Origin: Flavicella sp963932955
GTDB taxonomy: Bacteria > Bacteroidota > Bacteroidia > Flavobacteriales > Flavobacteriaceae
Assembly: GCA_963932955.1 (NCBI GenBank)
Contig: CAWVRK010000002.1
Location: 1 to 64,000 of the forward strand
Length of the DNA stretch: 64,000 bases
Reading direction: 5' to 3'
Shown: positions 26,176 through 35,634 of the stretch, one piece after another
Numbering within the stretch: position 1 is the first letter of the stretch
Layout of the letters: each line of letters opens with the position of its first letter
Notes under the pieces: generated by a model
Database searches by the model: none
Told to the model about the DNA's origin: nothing
What the model saw: only the letters and a program-made list of their open reading frames with translations
Made by a program: the position numbers and the translations under genes

Positions 26176-26886
26176 ATGAAAAACAATTTTGGACTTCTTA
26201 CTTGCTGCGCTTTTCTACTTTTTTCTTCTGTTTCTGCCCAACAGCGAAAACTCTTGCAATTGCCCAATTTTGATAAGAAAGCCATTCATTGGGGGTTTTA
26301 TTTGGGTGTGAATCACCGAGATTTTAAAGTAAACTATACAGCGGATGCTCCTAAAACTTCTTTTCGATTTGAAAACAGCATTGGTTTTCATGTGGGATTG
26401 ATCGGGGATCTAAGAATCAACGATAATCTCAACTTGCGATTGGAACCGGGACTTTCAAGCAATAGCAGTACCTTGTATTTTGAGGATTTCGACAGCACTG
26501 GTGTTTTCAACAACAACGCCTCCACTGAAATTTCATCCACTTATTTGCACTTGCCATTGCTGTTAAAGGTCAGTGGAAAGCGATTGAACAATACCAAACC
26601 GTACCTGATTGGAGGGGCTTCCTTGGATTACAATTTTGACAGCAACAGTAAGAATCCTAATGACAATGCAAACGGTGAATTCCGAATGGAAGCCAACCGC
26701 ATTTCTTATGAGATAGGTTTTGGGGTGGATTTTTACTTCCACTACTTTAAGTTTTCACCTTCCATCCGCGGGCAATTTGCTGCAACCAACGAACTTGTAC
26801 CGGATGACAATCCAGCCAGTCCTTGGACAGCTCCCATTGATTTTATGGGCTCAAAAGCATGGTTTCTGAGATTGACCTTTGAATAG
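26176..26886 (+). CDS. porT: PorT-family outer membrane protein (type IX secretion)
   Basis: A 236-residue predicted eight-stranded beta-barrel with signal peptide ending SVSAQ. The start of the mature protein, LLQLPNFDKKAIHWGFYLGVNHRDFKV, matches the PorT family of type IX secretion, and the ubiE-porT order is conserved in Flavobacteria. The C-terminus ends LRLTFE. In this window the T9SS has a visible client in the CotH protein at 52567-56043. Confidence 0.88.
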   Translation: MKNNFGLLTCCAFLLFSSVSAQQRKLLQLPNFDKKAIHWGFYLGVNHRDFKVNYTADAPKTSFRFENSIGFHVGLIGDLRINDNLNLRLEPGLSSNSSTLYFEDFDSTGVFNNNASTEISSTYLHLPLLLKVSGKRLNNTKPYLIGGASLDYNFDSNSKNPNDNANGEFRMEANRISYEIGFGVDFYFHYFKFSPSIRGQFAATNELVPDDNPASPWTAPIDFMGSKAWFLRLTFE

Positions 26887-26917
26887 GACTTCAACTAAAT
26901 TTCAGTTCAACAAAAAA

Positions 26918-27646
26918 TCAACTGCGTTTGAATTCGCTCAGTAAAATGGCCGTTGCGGATGACACATTGAGACTTTCGGTCTTTTGAAGGGTTCCAAATC
27001 GAGGTATGGAAAGGCGATGTGTACACTGTTTTTGAATTTCTTGACAAACGCCATTGGCCTCATTTCCCATTATCAAAATCGCTTCCTCTGGCAAGTTGCT
27101 TTTGTATACATCTTCTCCGTTCATATCTGCCATGTATTTTGGAGCGGTACTCGTTTGCAAATACCTGTCCAAATCGACATAATGAATCTGAACTCGTGAC
27201 AAAGAACCCATCGTGGCCTGCACTACTTTCGGGTTGAAACAATCAACAGTGTTTTTGCTACAAACAAGCTGTGAGATTCCAAACCAGTCGCAAAGACGAA
27301 TGATTGTCCCCAAATTTCCAGGATCATTGACCCCGTCCAAAGCAAGGACCAATCCGCGAGCGTCCAACATTTCTTTTTTGGGAATTCGAAACAAGGCCAA
27401 CACGCCACTCGGATTTGTCAAAGCACTGATTTTTTTTATCTCAGAAGGAACCACTTCTTGAAAGTTGAAAGCATCAAAAGTACTGTGAAGCGCATCGGTC
27501 ACAAAAAGTGTATCCAATTCAAAGGAAGAAGACAGAAACTCTTGAACAGTTTTCGTTCCCTCTACAACAAAAAGACCGTGCTTGTGTCGGGATTTTTTTT
27601 GATTCAAACTTCGAATCAATTTGATTTGATTTTTTGACAAACTCAT
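26918..27646 (-). CDS. TrmH/SpoU-family RNA 2'-O-methyltransferase
   Basis: A 242-residue SPOUT methyltransferase. An N-terminal RNA-binding substrate domain (MSLSKNQIKLIRSLNQKKSRHKHGLFVVEGTKTV) precedes the SPOUT motifs LALDGVNDPGNLGTIIRLCDWFG, ILIMGNEANGV and LSIPRFGTLQKTESLNVSSATAILL. The exact rRNA or tRNA target is not evident. The ATG at 27646 is preferred over an open frame to 27796. It is convergent with porT and divergent from tamL. Confidence 0.93.
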   Translation of the reverse strand: MSLSKNQIKLIRSLNQKKSRHKHGLFVVEGTKTVQEFLSSSFELDTLFVTDALHSTFDAFNFQEVVPSEIKKISALTNPSGVLALFRIPKKEMLDARGLVLALDGVNDPGNLGTIIRLCDWFGISQLVCSKNTVDCFNPKVVQATMGSLSRVQIHYVDLDRYLQTSTAPKYMADMNGEDVYKSNLPEEAILIMGNEANGVCQEIQKQCTHRLSIPRFGTLQKTESLNVSSATAILLSEFKRS

Positions 27647-27784
27647 CGATCTATTCTTTTCTGACTTGTGATTTGGAAACGCCGCCACCTTTTTTGAAGG
27701 TTGTGCATTCGCCTTGCTCAGGAAAGCAAAAATACACTTTTTAAAAACGAAATGTGAAATAAACCCAATCCGCACATTTTTAGA

Positions 27785-27814
27785 TTTGTTTTCCAATCAA
27801 AAAGAGTATTTTTG
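27785..27814 (+). promoter_or_regulatory. Promoter of tamL
   Basis: TTTG at 27785-27788, an 18-base spacer and TATTTTTG at 27807-27814 fit the Bacteroidota consensus. The transcript would start near 27820, leaving only about 10-20 bases before the TTG start codons. Confidence 0.65.
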
Positions 27815-27828
27815 AGGGCAAACTCAAT

Positions 27829-30336
27829 TTGTATTTATTGAAATCAACGTTTACATCCTCGCTGCTGTTTTTGGCTGGAATTGCTTTTGTACTGCCTTCG
27901 TGCAGCAGTACAAAATACGTTCCAGAGGGAGCGTATTTGTTGAAGAAAAATGAAATTTACACGGATGGAAAGCCGCTTGTCAACTCCGAAATCAAAGATT
28001 TTATCATCCAAAGACCCAATCAAAAATCTCTTGGACTTCCACTCTCTTTATACTTTTACAATTTAGGAAACAAAGCTTACGAAAAGACTTATTCGGAATG
28101 GTTGCAAAAACACCCTAAAACAGTGGGGCGCTTTAAAAAAGTGTTTTCAGAAAAGCAACTACATCAGGTTGGAAATAGTTATGCTTCATTTCACAATTGG
28201 TTTTTAAAAGGCGGGGAAGCTCCTGTCGTTTGGAACGAAAAAAAATCCGAACAAAGTGCTAAAAAGCTTCGGACTTACTTCTTTAACGAAGGGTATTTCA
28301 ATGCAGAGGTCGTCTATTCTATTGATTTGAAAGTCAAAAAGGCCAGTAGCTCTTACCACATCACCAAACACCAACCCACCTTTTTAGATAGTATCAAAGT
28401 AGCAATTGACTCCAAAATAGTTGATTCCCTTTACAAAAGTACTGTTGCACATTCCTTCCTACAAAAAGGCAAACGGTATCGGGATGAAAATTTTCGAAAG
28501 GAAGCCAATCGATTGACGGCTCTCTTCCGAAACGCGGGTGTGTACCACTTTTCGAAAAACCAAATTGGATTTTACGAGATTGACACCCTCGCTCCCAATC
28601 ACAAAACGAATGTTTTGATGAAAATTACGGACCGCTTGTCGGAAAAGGAAGGCACCATCACGAGCCAACCTCTGCAAGTACAAAAGATTTCTAAAATTGG
28701 GGTTTTTACCGATTACAGTTATGCGAGAAAAGACGAACTCTACAGGGATACTGTTCACTACGACGGCTACGCTTTTTTTTCACATGACAAATTGAAATAC
28801 CGACCCAAGACTTTTTTAAATGCTGTTTTTATTGAACCCGGACAAATCTACAAAGACAGTATGCGAAACCTCACGAGAAAGCACTTGAAACTTTTAAAGA
28901 ACTTCAAACTGGTGAAAATTCGCTACAAAGAAATCAACGACAAAGAACTTTCGGCTTCCATCGTTCTGACTCCTATGAAAAAATACGCGATTGGGATCAA
29001 TACGGAGGCCATTCATTCCAACATCAAACAATTGGGGTTTTCTGGAGGGTTTTCTTTTGTAAACAGAAACACTTTCAAAGGTGCTGAAATTTTTAAATTG
29101 TCATTTCAGGGAGCTGTTTTTGACATTTCAAACAGCATTGGAAACAACGAAAAACCCTTTAATTCCTGGGAAATAGGGGCCGATGCTTCTTTGGAAATGC
29201 CGCGTTTTATCTTGCCGCTTCAAAGTCAAAAACTCATCTCTAAAAGAATGGAGCCAAAGACTGTAATTTCTGCAGGTACCAGTTTTCAAAAAAACATCGG
29301 ATTGGACAAGCAAAAATTTACGGGAATTGTAGATTTTTCTTGGACATCTAGCAAAACCCAAAAACACTCGATCGAGCTCATCAACACCCAGTATGTAAAA
29401 AACCTAAACAAAGCGGAATATTTCAACGTCTACTCTTCTGAATACCAAAAGTTAAAAGCCCTTCAAGAAGATTTCTTTCCCGGTGTAAATTTGAGCACAA
29501 GCACAGCCATCGGTTTTATCAAAAGCTCCATCGATTCCGACTTTAAAGACCAACAGCCTGAAGACTACCAGTTGGCAAAAAACATTGAAAAACGACATGA
29601 AATACTTACTTCAGATTATGTGAGCCCTTCTGTCTCCTACGAATACAGTTACAACAGCCAGTCTGATTTTAAAGACAAGCACTACGCTTTTTTCAAAGGG
29701 AAGATTTCCACTTCTGGAAACATCACTTCTTCGATCAGCAAGACCGAAATTGACGGAGTAAAGACCTTTTTGGACATTCCCATTGCTCAGTTTGTAAGAA
29801 CGGATTTTGAATTCAAAAGATTTTGGAAAGTCTCGAATTCTTCTGTGTTGGCTTTTCGTAGTTTTTTGGGGATTGCTCTGCCTTATGGAAATTCTTCCGA
29901 GATCCCTTTTACCAACAGTTACTTTATTGGTGGGTCCAGTGATATTCGCGCTTGGAAGACCTATGACCTAGGCCCAGGCTCCAGCAAAACAGGACTTGAA
30001 TTCAATGTGGGGAATTTCAAATTGATTTCCAGCCTGGAATACCGCTTTGACATGACCAAAAGCTTGAAAGGAGCTTTGTTTGTGGATGCTGGAAATATTT
30101 GGGACATCACAGACTCGAAACTAACCAAGCAGGACGAAAAATTTATCGGATTGAAATCTTTGAAAAATGCCGCCTTAGGATCTGGTTTTGGGATTCGTTA
30201 CGATTTCAACTTTTTGGTTTTGCGTTTGGACTTGGGCTTCAAAACCTACGAACCTTACTTGACGGGTAACAAATGGTTCCGACATTACAACTTTGCCAAC
30301 ACGGTTTTAAATATTGGCATCAACTATCCTTTTTAA
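27829..30336 (+). CDS. tamL: BamA/TamA-family outer membrane protein with lipoprotein N-terminus (TamL type)
   Basis: An 835-residue Omp85-family protein. A signal peptide with lipobox LPSC and the following SSTKYVPEGAYLL are typical of the Bacteroidota TamL lipoprotein variant of TamA. POTRA-like domains occupy roughly residues 40-390 and a 16-strand barrel the rest, with the conserved FIGGSSDIRAWKTYDLGPG and a C-terminal aromatic (NIGINYPF). No ATG is available: TTG at 27829 or at 27838 is the start. Its partner TamB is not adjacent. It probably acts in outer-membrane assembly or lipid transport. Confidence 0.9.
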   Translation: MYLLKSTFTSSLLFLAGIAFVLPSCSSTKYVPEGAYLLKKNEIYTDGKPLVNSEIKDFIIQRPNQKSLGLPLSLYFYNLGNKAYEKTYSEWLQKHPKTVGRFKKVFSEKQLHQVGNSYASFHNWFLKGGEAPVVWNEKKSEQSAKKLRTYFFNEGYFNAEVVYSIDLKVKKASSSYHITKHQPTFLDSIKVAIDSKIVDSLYKSTVAHSFLQKGKRYRDENFRKEANRLTALFRNAGVYHFSKNQIGFYEIDTLAPNHKTNVLMKITDRLSEKEGTITSQPLQVQKISKIGVFTDYSYARKDELYRDTVHYDGYAFFSHDKLKYRPKTFLNAVFIEPGQIYKDSMRNLTRKHLKLLKNFKLVKIRYKEINDKELSASIVLTPMKKYAIGINTEAIHSNIKQLGFSGGFSFVNRNTFKGAEIFKLSFQGAVFDISNSIGNNEKPFNSWEIGADASLEMPRFILPLQSQKLISKRMEPKTVISAGTSFQKNIGLDKQKFTGIVDFSWTSSKTQKHSIELINTQYVKNLNKAEYFNVYSSEYQKLKALQEDFFPGVNLSTSTAIGFIKSSIDSDFKDQQPEDYQLAKNIEKRHEILTSDYVSPSVSYEYSYNSQSDFKDKHYAFFKGKISTSGNITSSISKTEIDGVKTFLDIPIAQFVRTDFEFKRFWKVSNSSVLAFRSFLGIALPYGNSSEIPFTNSYFIGGSSDIRAWKTYDLGPGSSKTGLEFNVGNFKLISSLEYRFDMTKSLKGALFVDAGNIWDITDSKLTKQDEKFIGLKSLKNAALGSGFGIRYDFNFLVLRLDLGFKTYEPYLTGNKWFRHYNFANTVLNIGINYPF

Positions 30337-30487
30337 AATTTTCTGTTGTGTGGCTATGTAAAAAGCAAGTAGCTGCATTCCCTACATCGTTTTCGCTTTT
30401 TTTAGGGTATCTTAATGTAGAAGCTTCAAAAGAATGGATTAAATTCATACTTTTGCGGAACATTTTTCATTTAAAACCTTAAAAACC

Positions 30488-31555
30488 ATGAGTCACAATA
30501 TCAAAGCTGGAGTTGCTACAGGCGATGCCGTTCAAGAAATTTTCAAATACGCAAAAGCAAAATCTTTTGCTTTGCCTGCGGTAAATGTCATCGGATCCAA
30601 CACCATCAATGCTGTATTGGAAACAGCAAAAGACCTAAACGCTCCTGTCATCATTCAATTTTCAAATGGTGGTGCGCAATTCAACGCGGGTAAAGGACTC
30701 TCTAACGAAGGTGAAAAAGCTGCGATTGCAGGAGGTATTGCAGGTGCGAAACACGTACACCAAATGGCAGAAGCTTATGGAGTGCCTGTTATTTTACACA
30801 CAGACCATGCCGCAAAGAAATTATTGCCTTGGATCGACGGATTGTTGGACGCCAGCGAAAAACACTTCGCAGAAACAGGTGCCCCTTTGTACAGTTCACA
30901 CATGATTGATTTGTCGGAAGAGCCTATCGAAGAAAACATTGAGATCTGTAAAGAATACCTAGCTCGTATGAGTAAAATGGGCATGACTTTGGAGATTGAA
31001 TTGGGAATTACCGGTGGTGAAGAAGACGGTGTTGACAATTCTGACGTAGATGTGTCTAAATTGTACACCCAACCTGAAGAAGTTGCTTTTGCATACGAAG
31101 AATTGTCGAAAGTAAGTGACAAGTTTACGATCGCTGCTGCTTTTGGAAATGTACACGGTGTTTACAAACCAGGAAACGTAAAATTGACGCCAAAAATCTT
31201 AAAAAATTCTCAAGATTTTATTTCAAAAAAATACGCTGTTGCTCACAATACAATTGACTTTGTATTCCACGGAGGATCAGGTTCTACTGTTGAAGAAATC
31301 AGAGAAGGTATTTCTTACGGAGTCATCAAAATGAACATCGATACCGATTTGCAGTACGCATTTATGGAGGGCATCAGAGATTATTTTGCTGAGAATACAG
31401 CTTACTTGCAAGCTCAAATTGGAAATCCAACAGGAGCAGATGCACCCAACAAAAAATTCTACGACCCTAGAGGATGGTTGCGAAAAGGAGAAGTAACTTT
31501 CAAAGAACGTTTGAAAGCTGCCTTTGAAGACTTGAACAACGTAAACACGCTATAA
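30488..31555 (+). CDS. fbaA: Class II fructose-bisphosphate aldolase
   Basis: A 355-residue zinc-dependent glycolytic aldolase. Zinc ligands and the active site lie in VPVILHTDHAAKKLLPWIDGLL and in VFHGGSGSTVEEIREGISYGVIKMNIDTDLQYA. Length and sequence match the class IIA form (E. coli FbaA type). A TACTTTTG -7 element lies at 30448-30455. It is transcribed alone and ends at a strong hairpin. Confidence 0.97.
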   Translation: MSHNIKAGVATGDAVQEIFKYAKAKSFALPAVNVIGSNTINAVLETAKDLNAPVIIQFSNGGAQFNAGKGLSNEGEKAAIAGGIAGAKHVHQMAEAYGVPVILHTDHAAKKLLPWIDGLLDASEKHFAETGAPLYSSHMIDLSEEPIEENIEICKEYLARMSKMGMTLEIELGITGGEEDGVDNSDVDVSKLYTQPEEVAFAYEELSKVSDKFTIAAAFGNVHGVYKPGNVKLTPKILKNSQDFISKKYAVAHNTIDFVFHGGSGSTVEEIREGISYGVIKMNIDTDLQYAFMEGIRDYFAENTAYLQAQIGNPTGADAPNKKFYDPRGWLRKGEVTFKERLKAAFEDLNNVNTL

Positions 31556-31583
31556 AGAGCGCAATAAAAATAAAATTTCAAAT

Positions 31584-31624
31584 AAGAGAAACTGAATATA
31601 TTTCAGTTTCTCTTTATTTTTTTA
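31584..31624 (+). terminator. Terminator of fbaA
   Basis: AAGAGAAACTGAA and TTCAGTTTCTCTT form a 13-bp stem with a short A/T loop, followed by a T-rich tail. Confidence 0.88.
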
Positions 31625-31653
31625 GTAAATTTACCTCCTAAAATAGAACGAAT

Positions 31654-32511
31654 ATGTCATCTTGGTTTAAGAGAATAGAAAAAGGGATCAACACCCCTAC
31701 AGAAGCTAAAAAAGATGTGCCAAAAGGACTTTGGTACAAGACTCCGAGTGGCAAGATTGTCGACACGGAAGACTTGAAACAAAATTTATATGTAAGCCGA
31801 GAAGATGGTTACCATGTCCGAATCGGGAGTGCAGAGTATTTTGAGATTTTATTTGACGATGCATTTGAAGAGTTAAACAGGGACTTAGAAGCCATGGATC
31901 CTCTTAAATTTAGAGACACCAAGGCATATCCAGACCGTTTGAAAGAGGCTCAGAAAAAAACAGAACTAAAAGATGCGGTACGGACAGCTGTTGGAAAATC
32001 CCTCGGCCAAGACTTGGTCATTGCATGCATGGATTTTGCATTTATTGGTGGATCTATGGGAAGTGTCGTCGGCGAAAAAATAGCTCGGGCGATCGACTAC
32101 TCTATACAAAACAAAATTCCATTTCTGATGATTTCAAAATCTGGAGGAGCGCGCATGCAAGAAGCCCCACTTTCTTTGATGCAAATGGTCAAAACTTCTG
32201 CAAAACTGGCCTTGTTGGCAAAAGCAAAAATACCCTATATCTCTCTATGTACAGATCCTACTACTGGAGGAATTACAGCTTCTTTTGCCATGCTGGGAGA
32301 CATCAACATTGCAGAACCCAACGCACTGATCGCTTTTGCAGGGCCTCGAGTGGTAAAAGACACAACAGGAAAAGACCTTCCCAAAGGATTTCAACGTTCT
32401 GAATTTTTGTTAGAACACGGATTCTTAGATGCCATCTACGAAAGAAAAGACCTCAAAAATCAAATCAACTTGTACATTGACTTGATTCAAAATCAAAAAA
32501 TAAGAGCTTAA
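31654..32511 (+). CDS. accD: Acetyl-CoA carboxylase carboxyltransferase subunit beta, zinc ribbon lost
   Basis: A 285-residue carboxyltransferase subunit that, with AccA, makes malonyl-CoA for fatty-acid synthesis. The crotonase-fold core is intact (ACMDFAFIGGSMGSVVGEKIARAID; MISKSGGARMQEAPLSLMQM; TDPTTGGITASFAMLGDINIAEP). The N-terminal zinc ribbon, four Cys in two CxxC pairs in E. coli, is replaced: residues 26-50 read LWYKTPSGKIVDTEDLKQNL then YVSREDGYH, with no Cys. The same loss occurs, as recalled, in other Flavobacteriaceae. Confidence 0.95.
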   Translation: MSSWFKRIEKGINTPTEAKKDVPKGLWYKTPSGKIVDTEDLKQNLYVSREDGYHVRIGSAEYFEILFDDAFEELNRDLEAMDPLKFRDTKAYPDRLKEAQKKTELKDAVRTAVGKSLGQDLVIACMDFAFIGGSMGSVVGEKIARAIDYSIQNKIPFLMISKSGGARMQEAPLSLMQMVKTSAKLALLAKAKIPYISLCTDPTTGGITASFAMLGDINIAEPNALIAFAGPRVVKDTTGKDLPKGFQRSEFLLEHGFLDAIYERKDLKNQINLYIDLIQNQKIRA

Positions 32512-32542
32512 AAAAACGCCCCCCCTTTTCTGGGCTTTTTTT
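32510..32542 (+). terminator. Terminator of accD
   Basis: AAAAAACGCCC and GGGCTTTTTTT pair with one bulged C; the loop contains a C7 run. It starts at the accD stop codon. Confidence 0.7.
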
Positions 32543-32643
32543 GCCCCTAACTACATTAAACACTTTTGAAACGCAGCACTTAGCCTTCTGATTTCAAAGG
32601 ATTTGAAATGGAAATTATTTCTTTTAATTCCAGAGATTCCCCA

Positions 32644-32673
32644 TTGTTAGATTCAAAAATAATAGTATATTTG
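32644..32673 (+). promoter_or_regulatory. Promoter of rpsO
   Basis: TATATTTG at 32666-32673 is a full TAnnTTTG element, with TTG at 32644-32646 19 bases upstream. The leader to the rpsO ATG is about 55 bases, long enough for the S15 autoregulation known in other bacteria, but no recognisable S15-binding fold was identified. Confidence 0.7.
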
Positions 32674-32733
32674 CAGCCTTGATAATTTATTATCAATACA
32701 TAAAAATTATTAATACTTAAATTTAATGTTAGC

Positions 32734-33003
32734 ATGTATTTAACACAAGAAGTAAAAAAAGAAATTTTCAAAAAACACGGTGGATCTGAAACAAACACAG
32801 GTGCAACAGAAGCTCAAATCGCTTTGTTCACTCACCGAATCGATCATTTAACAGAGCACTTAAAAGGAAATCGTAAAGATTTCAACACAGAGCGTTCTCT
32901 TGTTAAACTGGTAGGTAAACGCAGAAGTCTACTTGACTACTTGATCAAAACCGATATCGTAAGATACCGTGAAATCATCAAGGAATTGGGACTGAGAAAA
33001 TAA
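32734..33003 (+). CDS. rpsO: 30S ribosomal protein S15
   Basis: An 89-residue 16S rRNA-binding protein with the family landmarks TGATEAQIALFTHRIDHLTEHLK, KDFNTERSLVKLVGKRRSLLDYL and RYREIIKELGLRK. It is upstream of pnp as in most bacteria, but a strong terminator and about 130 bases separate them. Confidence 0.98.
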   Translation: MYLTQEVKKEIFKKHGGSETNTGATEAQIALFTHRIDHLTEHLKGNRKDFNTERSLVKLVGKRRSLLDYLIKTDIVRYREIIKELGLRK

Positions 33004-33011
33004 AAACACCT

Positions 33012-33044
33012 AAAAAGAGGCAATTTCTATTGCCTCTTTTTTTT
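33012..33044 (+). terminator. Terminator of rpsO
   Basis: AAAAAGAGGCAAT and ATTGCCTCTTTTT with a TTCT loop, then more T. It makes rpsO-pnp read-through partial at most. Confidence 0.9.
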
Positions 33045-33133
33045 AGCATTCTTTACCGATTACTACTCCACAGGGAATTCAACAAGCCCGAACAACACAC
33101 AACACACATTTTATCAATCTAGAATTAAAACGT

Positions 33134-35350
33134 ATGATTCCAAAAGTATTTAACGAGGTCATCGACCTTGGTGATGGAAGAACCATCACATTAGAGACCG
33201 GAAAACTAGCCAAACAAGCGCACGGTTCCGTTGTTGTAAGAATGGGAGACGCAATGTTATTGTGTACTGTAGTGTCCAACTACAAACAAAGCCCTGTTGA
33301 CTTTCTACCTTTGACCGTAGACTACAGAGAAAAATTTGCCGCTGCCGGAAGGTATCCTGGTGGATTTTTTAAGAGAGAAGCAAGACCTAGTGATGGAGAA
33401 GTCCTGACCATGCGTTTGGTGGACCGTGTATTGCGTCCTTTATTTCCAAAAGACTACCATGCAGAAACACAAGTGATGATTCAATTGATGTCTCATGACG
33501 AAAATGTAATGCCTGAGGCTTTGGCCGGTTTGGCAGCTTCTACAGCGATTCAGTTGAGTGACGTCCCTTTTGAGACACCGATTTCTGAAGCGAGAGTTGC
33601 AAGAATCAATGGAGAGTTTGTCATCAACCCAAACCGCACACAGCTAGCAGCATCTGACATCGATATGATGATTGGTGCCTCTGCTGACTCTGTGATGATG
33701 GTCGAAGGAGAGATGGATGAAATCTCTGAAGAAGAAATGGCAGAAGCAATAAAATTTGCACACGAAGCTATCAAAGTACAATGTGCTGCTCAAGTACGTT
33801 TGGCAGAAGCTTTCGGTAAAAAAGAAACGCGTACTTACGATACCGCTGAAGAAAACGAAGAATTGGCTGTAAAAATCAACGACGCTGCTTACCAAAAATG
33901 TTACGACATAGCCAAAAAAGGAACTTCAAAAGCAGAAAGATCTGCTGCCTTTGCTGAAGTAAAGGAAGAAGTAAAAGCAATTTTCTCAGAAGAAGAACTA
34001 GAGGGCTACGGAGACATGGTTGGGAAGTATTTCAACAAAACTCAAAAGAATGCAGTTCGCGAATTGACTTTGAGTGAAGGATTGAGATTGGACGGTAGAA
34101 CAACTACAGAAATCAGACCGATTTGGTGTGAAGTAGACTACTTGCCTTCTACACATGGATCTTCAATCTTTACAAGAGGAGAAACACAAGCCTTGGCAAC
34201 AGTCACTTTGGGAACTTCCAGAGAAGCAAACAAAATAGACATGCCTTCCTTTGAAGGAGAAGAAACATTTTACTTGCACTACAATTTCCCGCCTTTCTGT
34301 ACAGGAGAAGCAAGACCTCTTAGAGGAACTTCCCGTAGAGAAGTCGGACATGGAAATTTGGCACAACGCGCTTTGAAGGGAATGATTCCTGCAGACTGTC
34401 CTTACACTGTCAGAGTTGTATCTGAGGTGTTGGAATCTAATGGCTCCTCCTCTATGGCGACCGTTTGCTCAGGAACAATGGCCTTGATGGATGCAGGAGT
34501 TCAATTGAAAAAACCCGTATCTGGAATTGCTATGGGATTGATTTCTGACGGCGATCGTTATGCTGTTTTGTCTGATATCTTAGGAGATGAAGATCACTTA
34601 GGAGACATGGACTTTAAAGTAACCGGTACAGAAGATGGTATTACAGCCTGTCAAATGGACATCAAAGTAAAAGGATTGTCTTATGAGATCTTGGTAAATG
34701 CTTTGAAGCAGGCACGCGAAGGACGCCTTCACATCCTTACAAAGTTGACAGAAACCATTTCTCAGCCAAATGATGACGTGAAAAATCATGCACCTAAAAT
34801 GGTTACAAGAGTCATTCCGAATGAGTTCATTGGTGCTTTGATTGGACCTGGTGGAAAAGTAATTCAAGAGATGCAAAAAGAAACAGGATGTACCATTGTC
34901 ATCAATGAAGATCCCGTTACTGAAGAAGGAATTGTTGAAATTCTAGGAACTGGTCAAGAAGGAATCGAAACGGTTTTGGCAAAAATAGACTCACTTCTCT
35001 TTAAACCTACGTTAGACGGAACTTACGAGGTAAAAGTCATCAAAATGTTAGACTTTGGCGCGGTGGTAGAATACATCGAAGCTCCTGGAAACGAAGTATT
35101 ACTTCACGTAAGTGAATTGGCATGGGAACGCACAGAAAATGTGAGTGACGTGGTGAATATGGGCGATGTCTTCAATGTCAAATACTTTGGAATCGACTCG
35201 AGAACTCGTAAGGAAAAAGTTTCTAGAAAAGCATTGTTGGAAAAACCAGAAGGCTACGTTGCTAGACCTCCAAGAGACAACAACGACAGAGGAAGAGACA
35301 GAAACAGAGGAAGAGACGATCGCAGAAACGATCGAAGACCTAGAGACTAG
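33134..35350 (+). CDS. pnp: Polyribonucleotide nucleotidyltransferase (PNPase)
   Basis: A 738-residue phosphorolytic 3'-5' exoribonuclease of the RNA degradosome. It has two RNase PH domains (residues about 15-145 and 325-540; the second contains GEARPLRGTSRREVGHGNLAQRAL), a KH domain near 560-615 (VTRVIPNEFIGALIGPGGKVIQEMQKETG) and an S1 domain near 630-700 (YEVKVIKMLDFGAVVEYIEAPGNEVLLHVSEL). The tail of about 20 residues is Arg/Asp/Asn-rich with RGRD-type repeats, a likely RNA-contacting extension. Confidence 0.97.
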   Translation: MIPKVFNEVIDLGDGRTITLETGKLAKQAHGSVVVRMGDAMLLCTVVSNYKQSPVDFLPLTVDYREKFAAAGRYPGGFFKREARPSDGEVLTMRLVDRVLRPLFPKDYHAETQVMIQLMSHDENVMPEALAGLAASTAIQLSDVPFETPISEARVARINGEFVINPNRTQLAASDIDMMIGASADSVMMVEGEMDEISEEEMAEAIKFAHEAIKVQCAAQVRLAEAFGKKETRTYDTAEENEELAVKINDAAYQKCYDIAKKGTSKAERSAAFAEVKEEVKAIFSEEELEGYGDMVGKYFNKTQKNAVRELTLSEGLRLDGRTTTEIRPIWCEVDYLPSTHGSSIFTRGETQALATVTLGTSREANKIDMPSFEGEETFYLHYNFPPFCTGEARPLRGTSRREVGHGNLAQRALKGMIPADCPYTVRVVSEVLESNGSSSMATVCSGTMALMDAGVQLKKPVSGIAMGLISDGDRYAVLSDILGDEDHLGDMDFKVTGTEDGITACQMDIKVKGLSYEILVNALKQAREGRLHILTKLTETISQPNDDVKNHAPKMVTRVIPNEFIGALIGPGGKVIQEMQKETGCTIVINEDPVTEEGIVEILGTGQEGIETVLAKIDSLLFKPTLDGTYEVKVIKMLDFGAVVEYIEAPGNEVLLHVSELAWERTENVSDVVNMGDVFNVKYFGIDSRTRKEKVSRKALLEKPEGYVARPPRDNNDRGRDRNRGRDDRRNDRRPRD

Positions 35351-35407
35351 TCTTATATTGATATGTGAATTCGTTCACAATTTCTAAGACCGCTCAAACA
35401 ACTATCT

Positions 35408-35444
35408 AGTAGCAGCAAATTTTATTTGTTGCTACTTTTTTTTG
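35408..35444 (+). terminator. Terminator of pnp
   Basis: AGTAGCAGCAAAT and ATTTGTTGCTACT (one G-U pair) with a TTT loop, then eight T. Confidence 0.9.
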
Positions 35445-35510
35445 TGCTGTAAACACCAACTGTTTTGAAAGATTTTTAAAATGAGGATGCATTTCCATTA
35501 ACTGCAAAAG

Positions 35511-35634
35511 AAAAAGACTCTTGCAAAAGCAAGAGTCCTTCTTCGGTTATAAAATCCCCCCAGAAAATACAACCTAAACAATTTACTTTGGATTGTAAAA
35601 ACGAACACCCCTTAAAAATTACTGATGCCGCTCA
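35511..35634 (-). ncRNA. Candidate small RNA
   Basis: On the minus strand a TATATTTG -7 element (35647-35640) is followed, about 100 bases later, by a GACTCTTGC / GCAAGAGTC hairpin with a TTTT loop and a T-rich tail (35536-35511). No ORF of useful length lies between. A possible inner helix pairs TACAATC with GGTTGTA. The size of about 120 bases would fit a free-standing RNA such as a 6S-like RNA, but no family could be confirmed by eye and the -33 element is poorly spaced. Confidence 0.35.

Noticed and set aside
32519..32525. C7 tract as a phase-variation site
   Set aside because: It lies in the loop of the accD terminator outside any coding sequence.
35270..35350. RG/RD-rich repeats at the end of pnp as a tandem-repeat variation site
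   Set aside because: The repeats are imperfect at the DNA level, and Arg-rich tails are usual for RNA-binding proteins.
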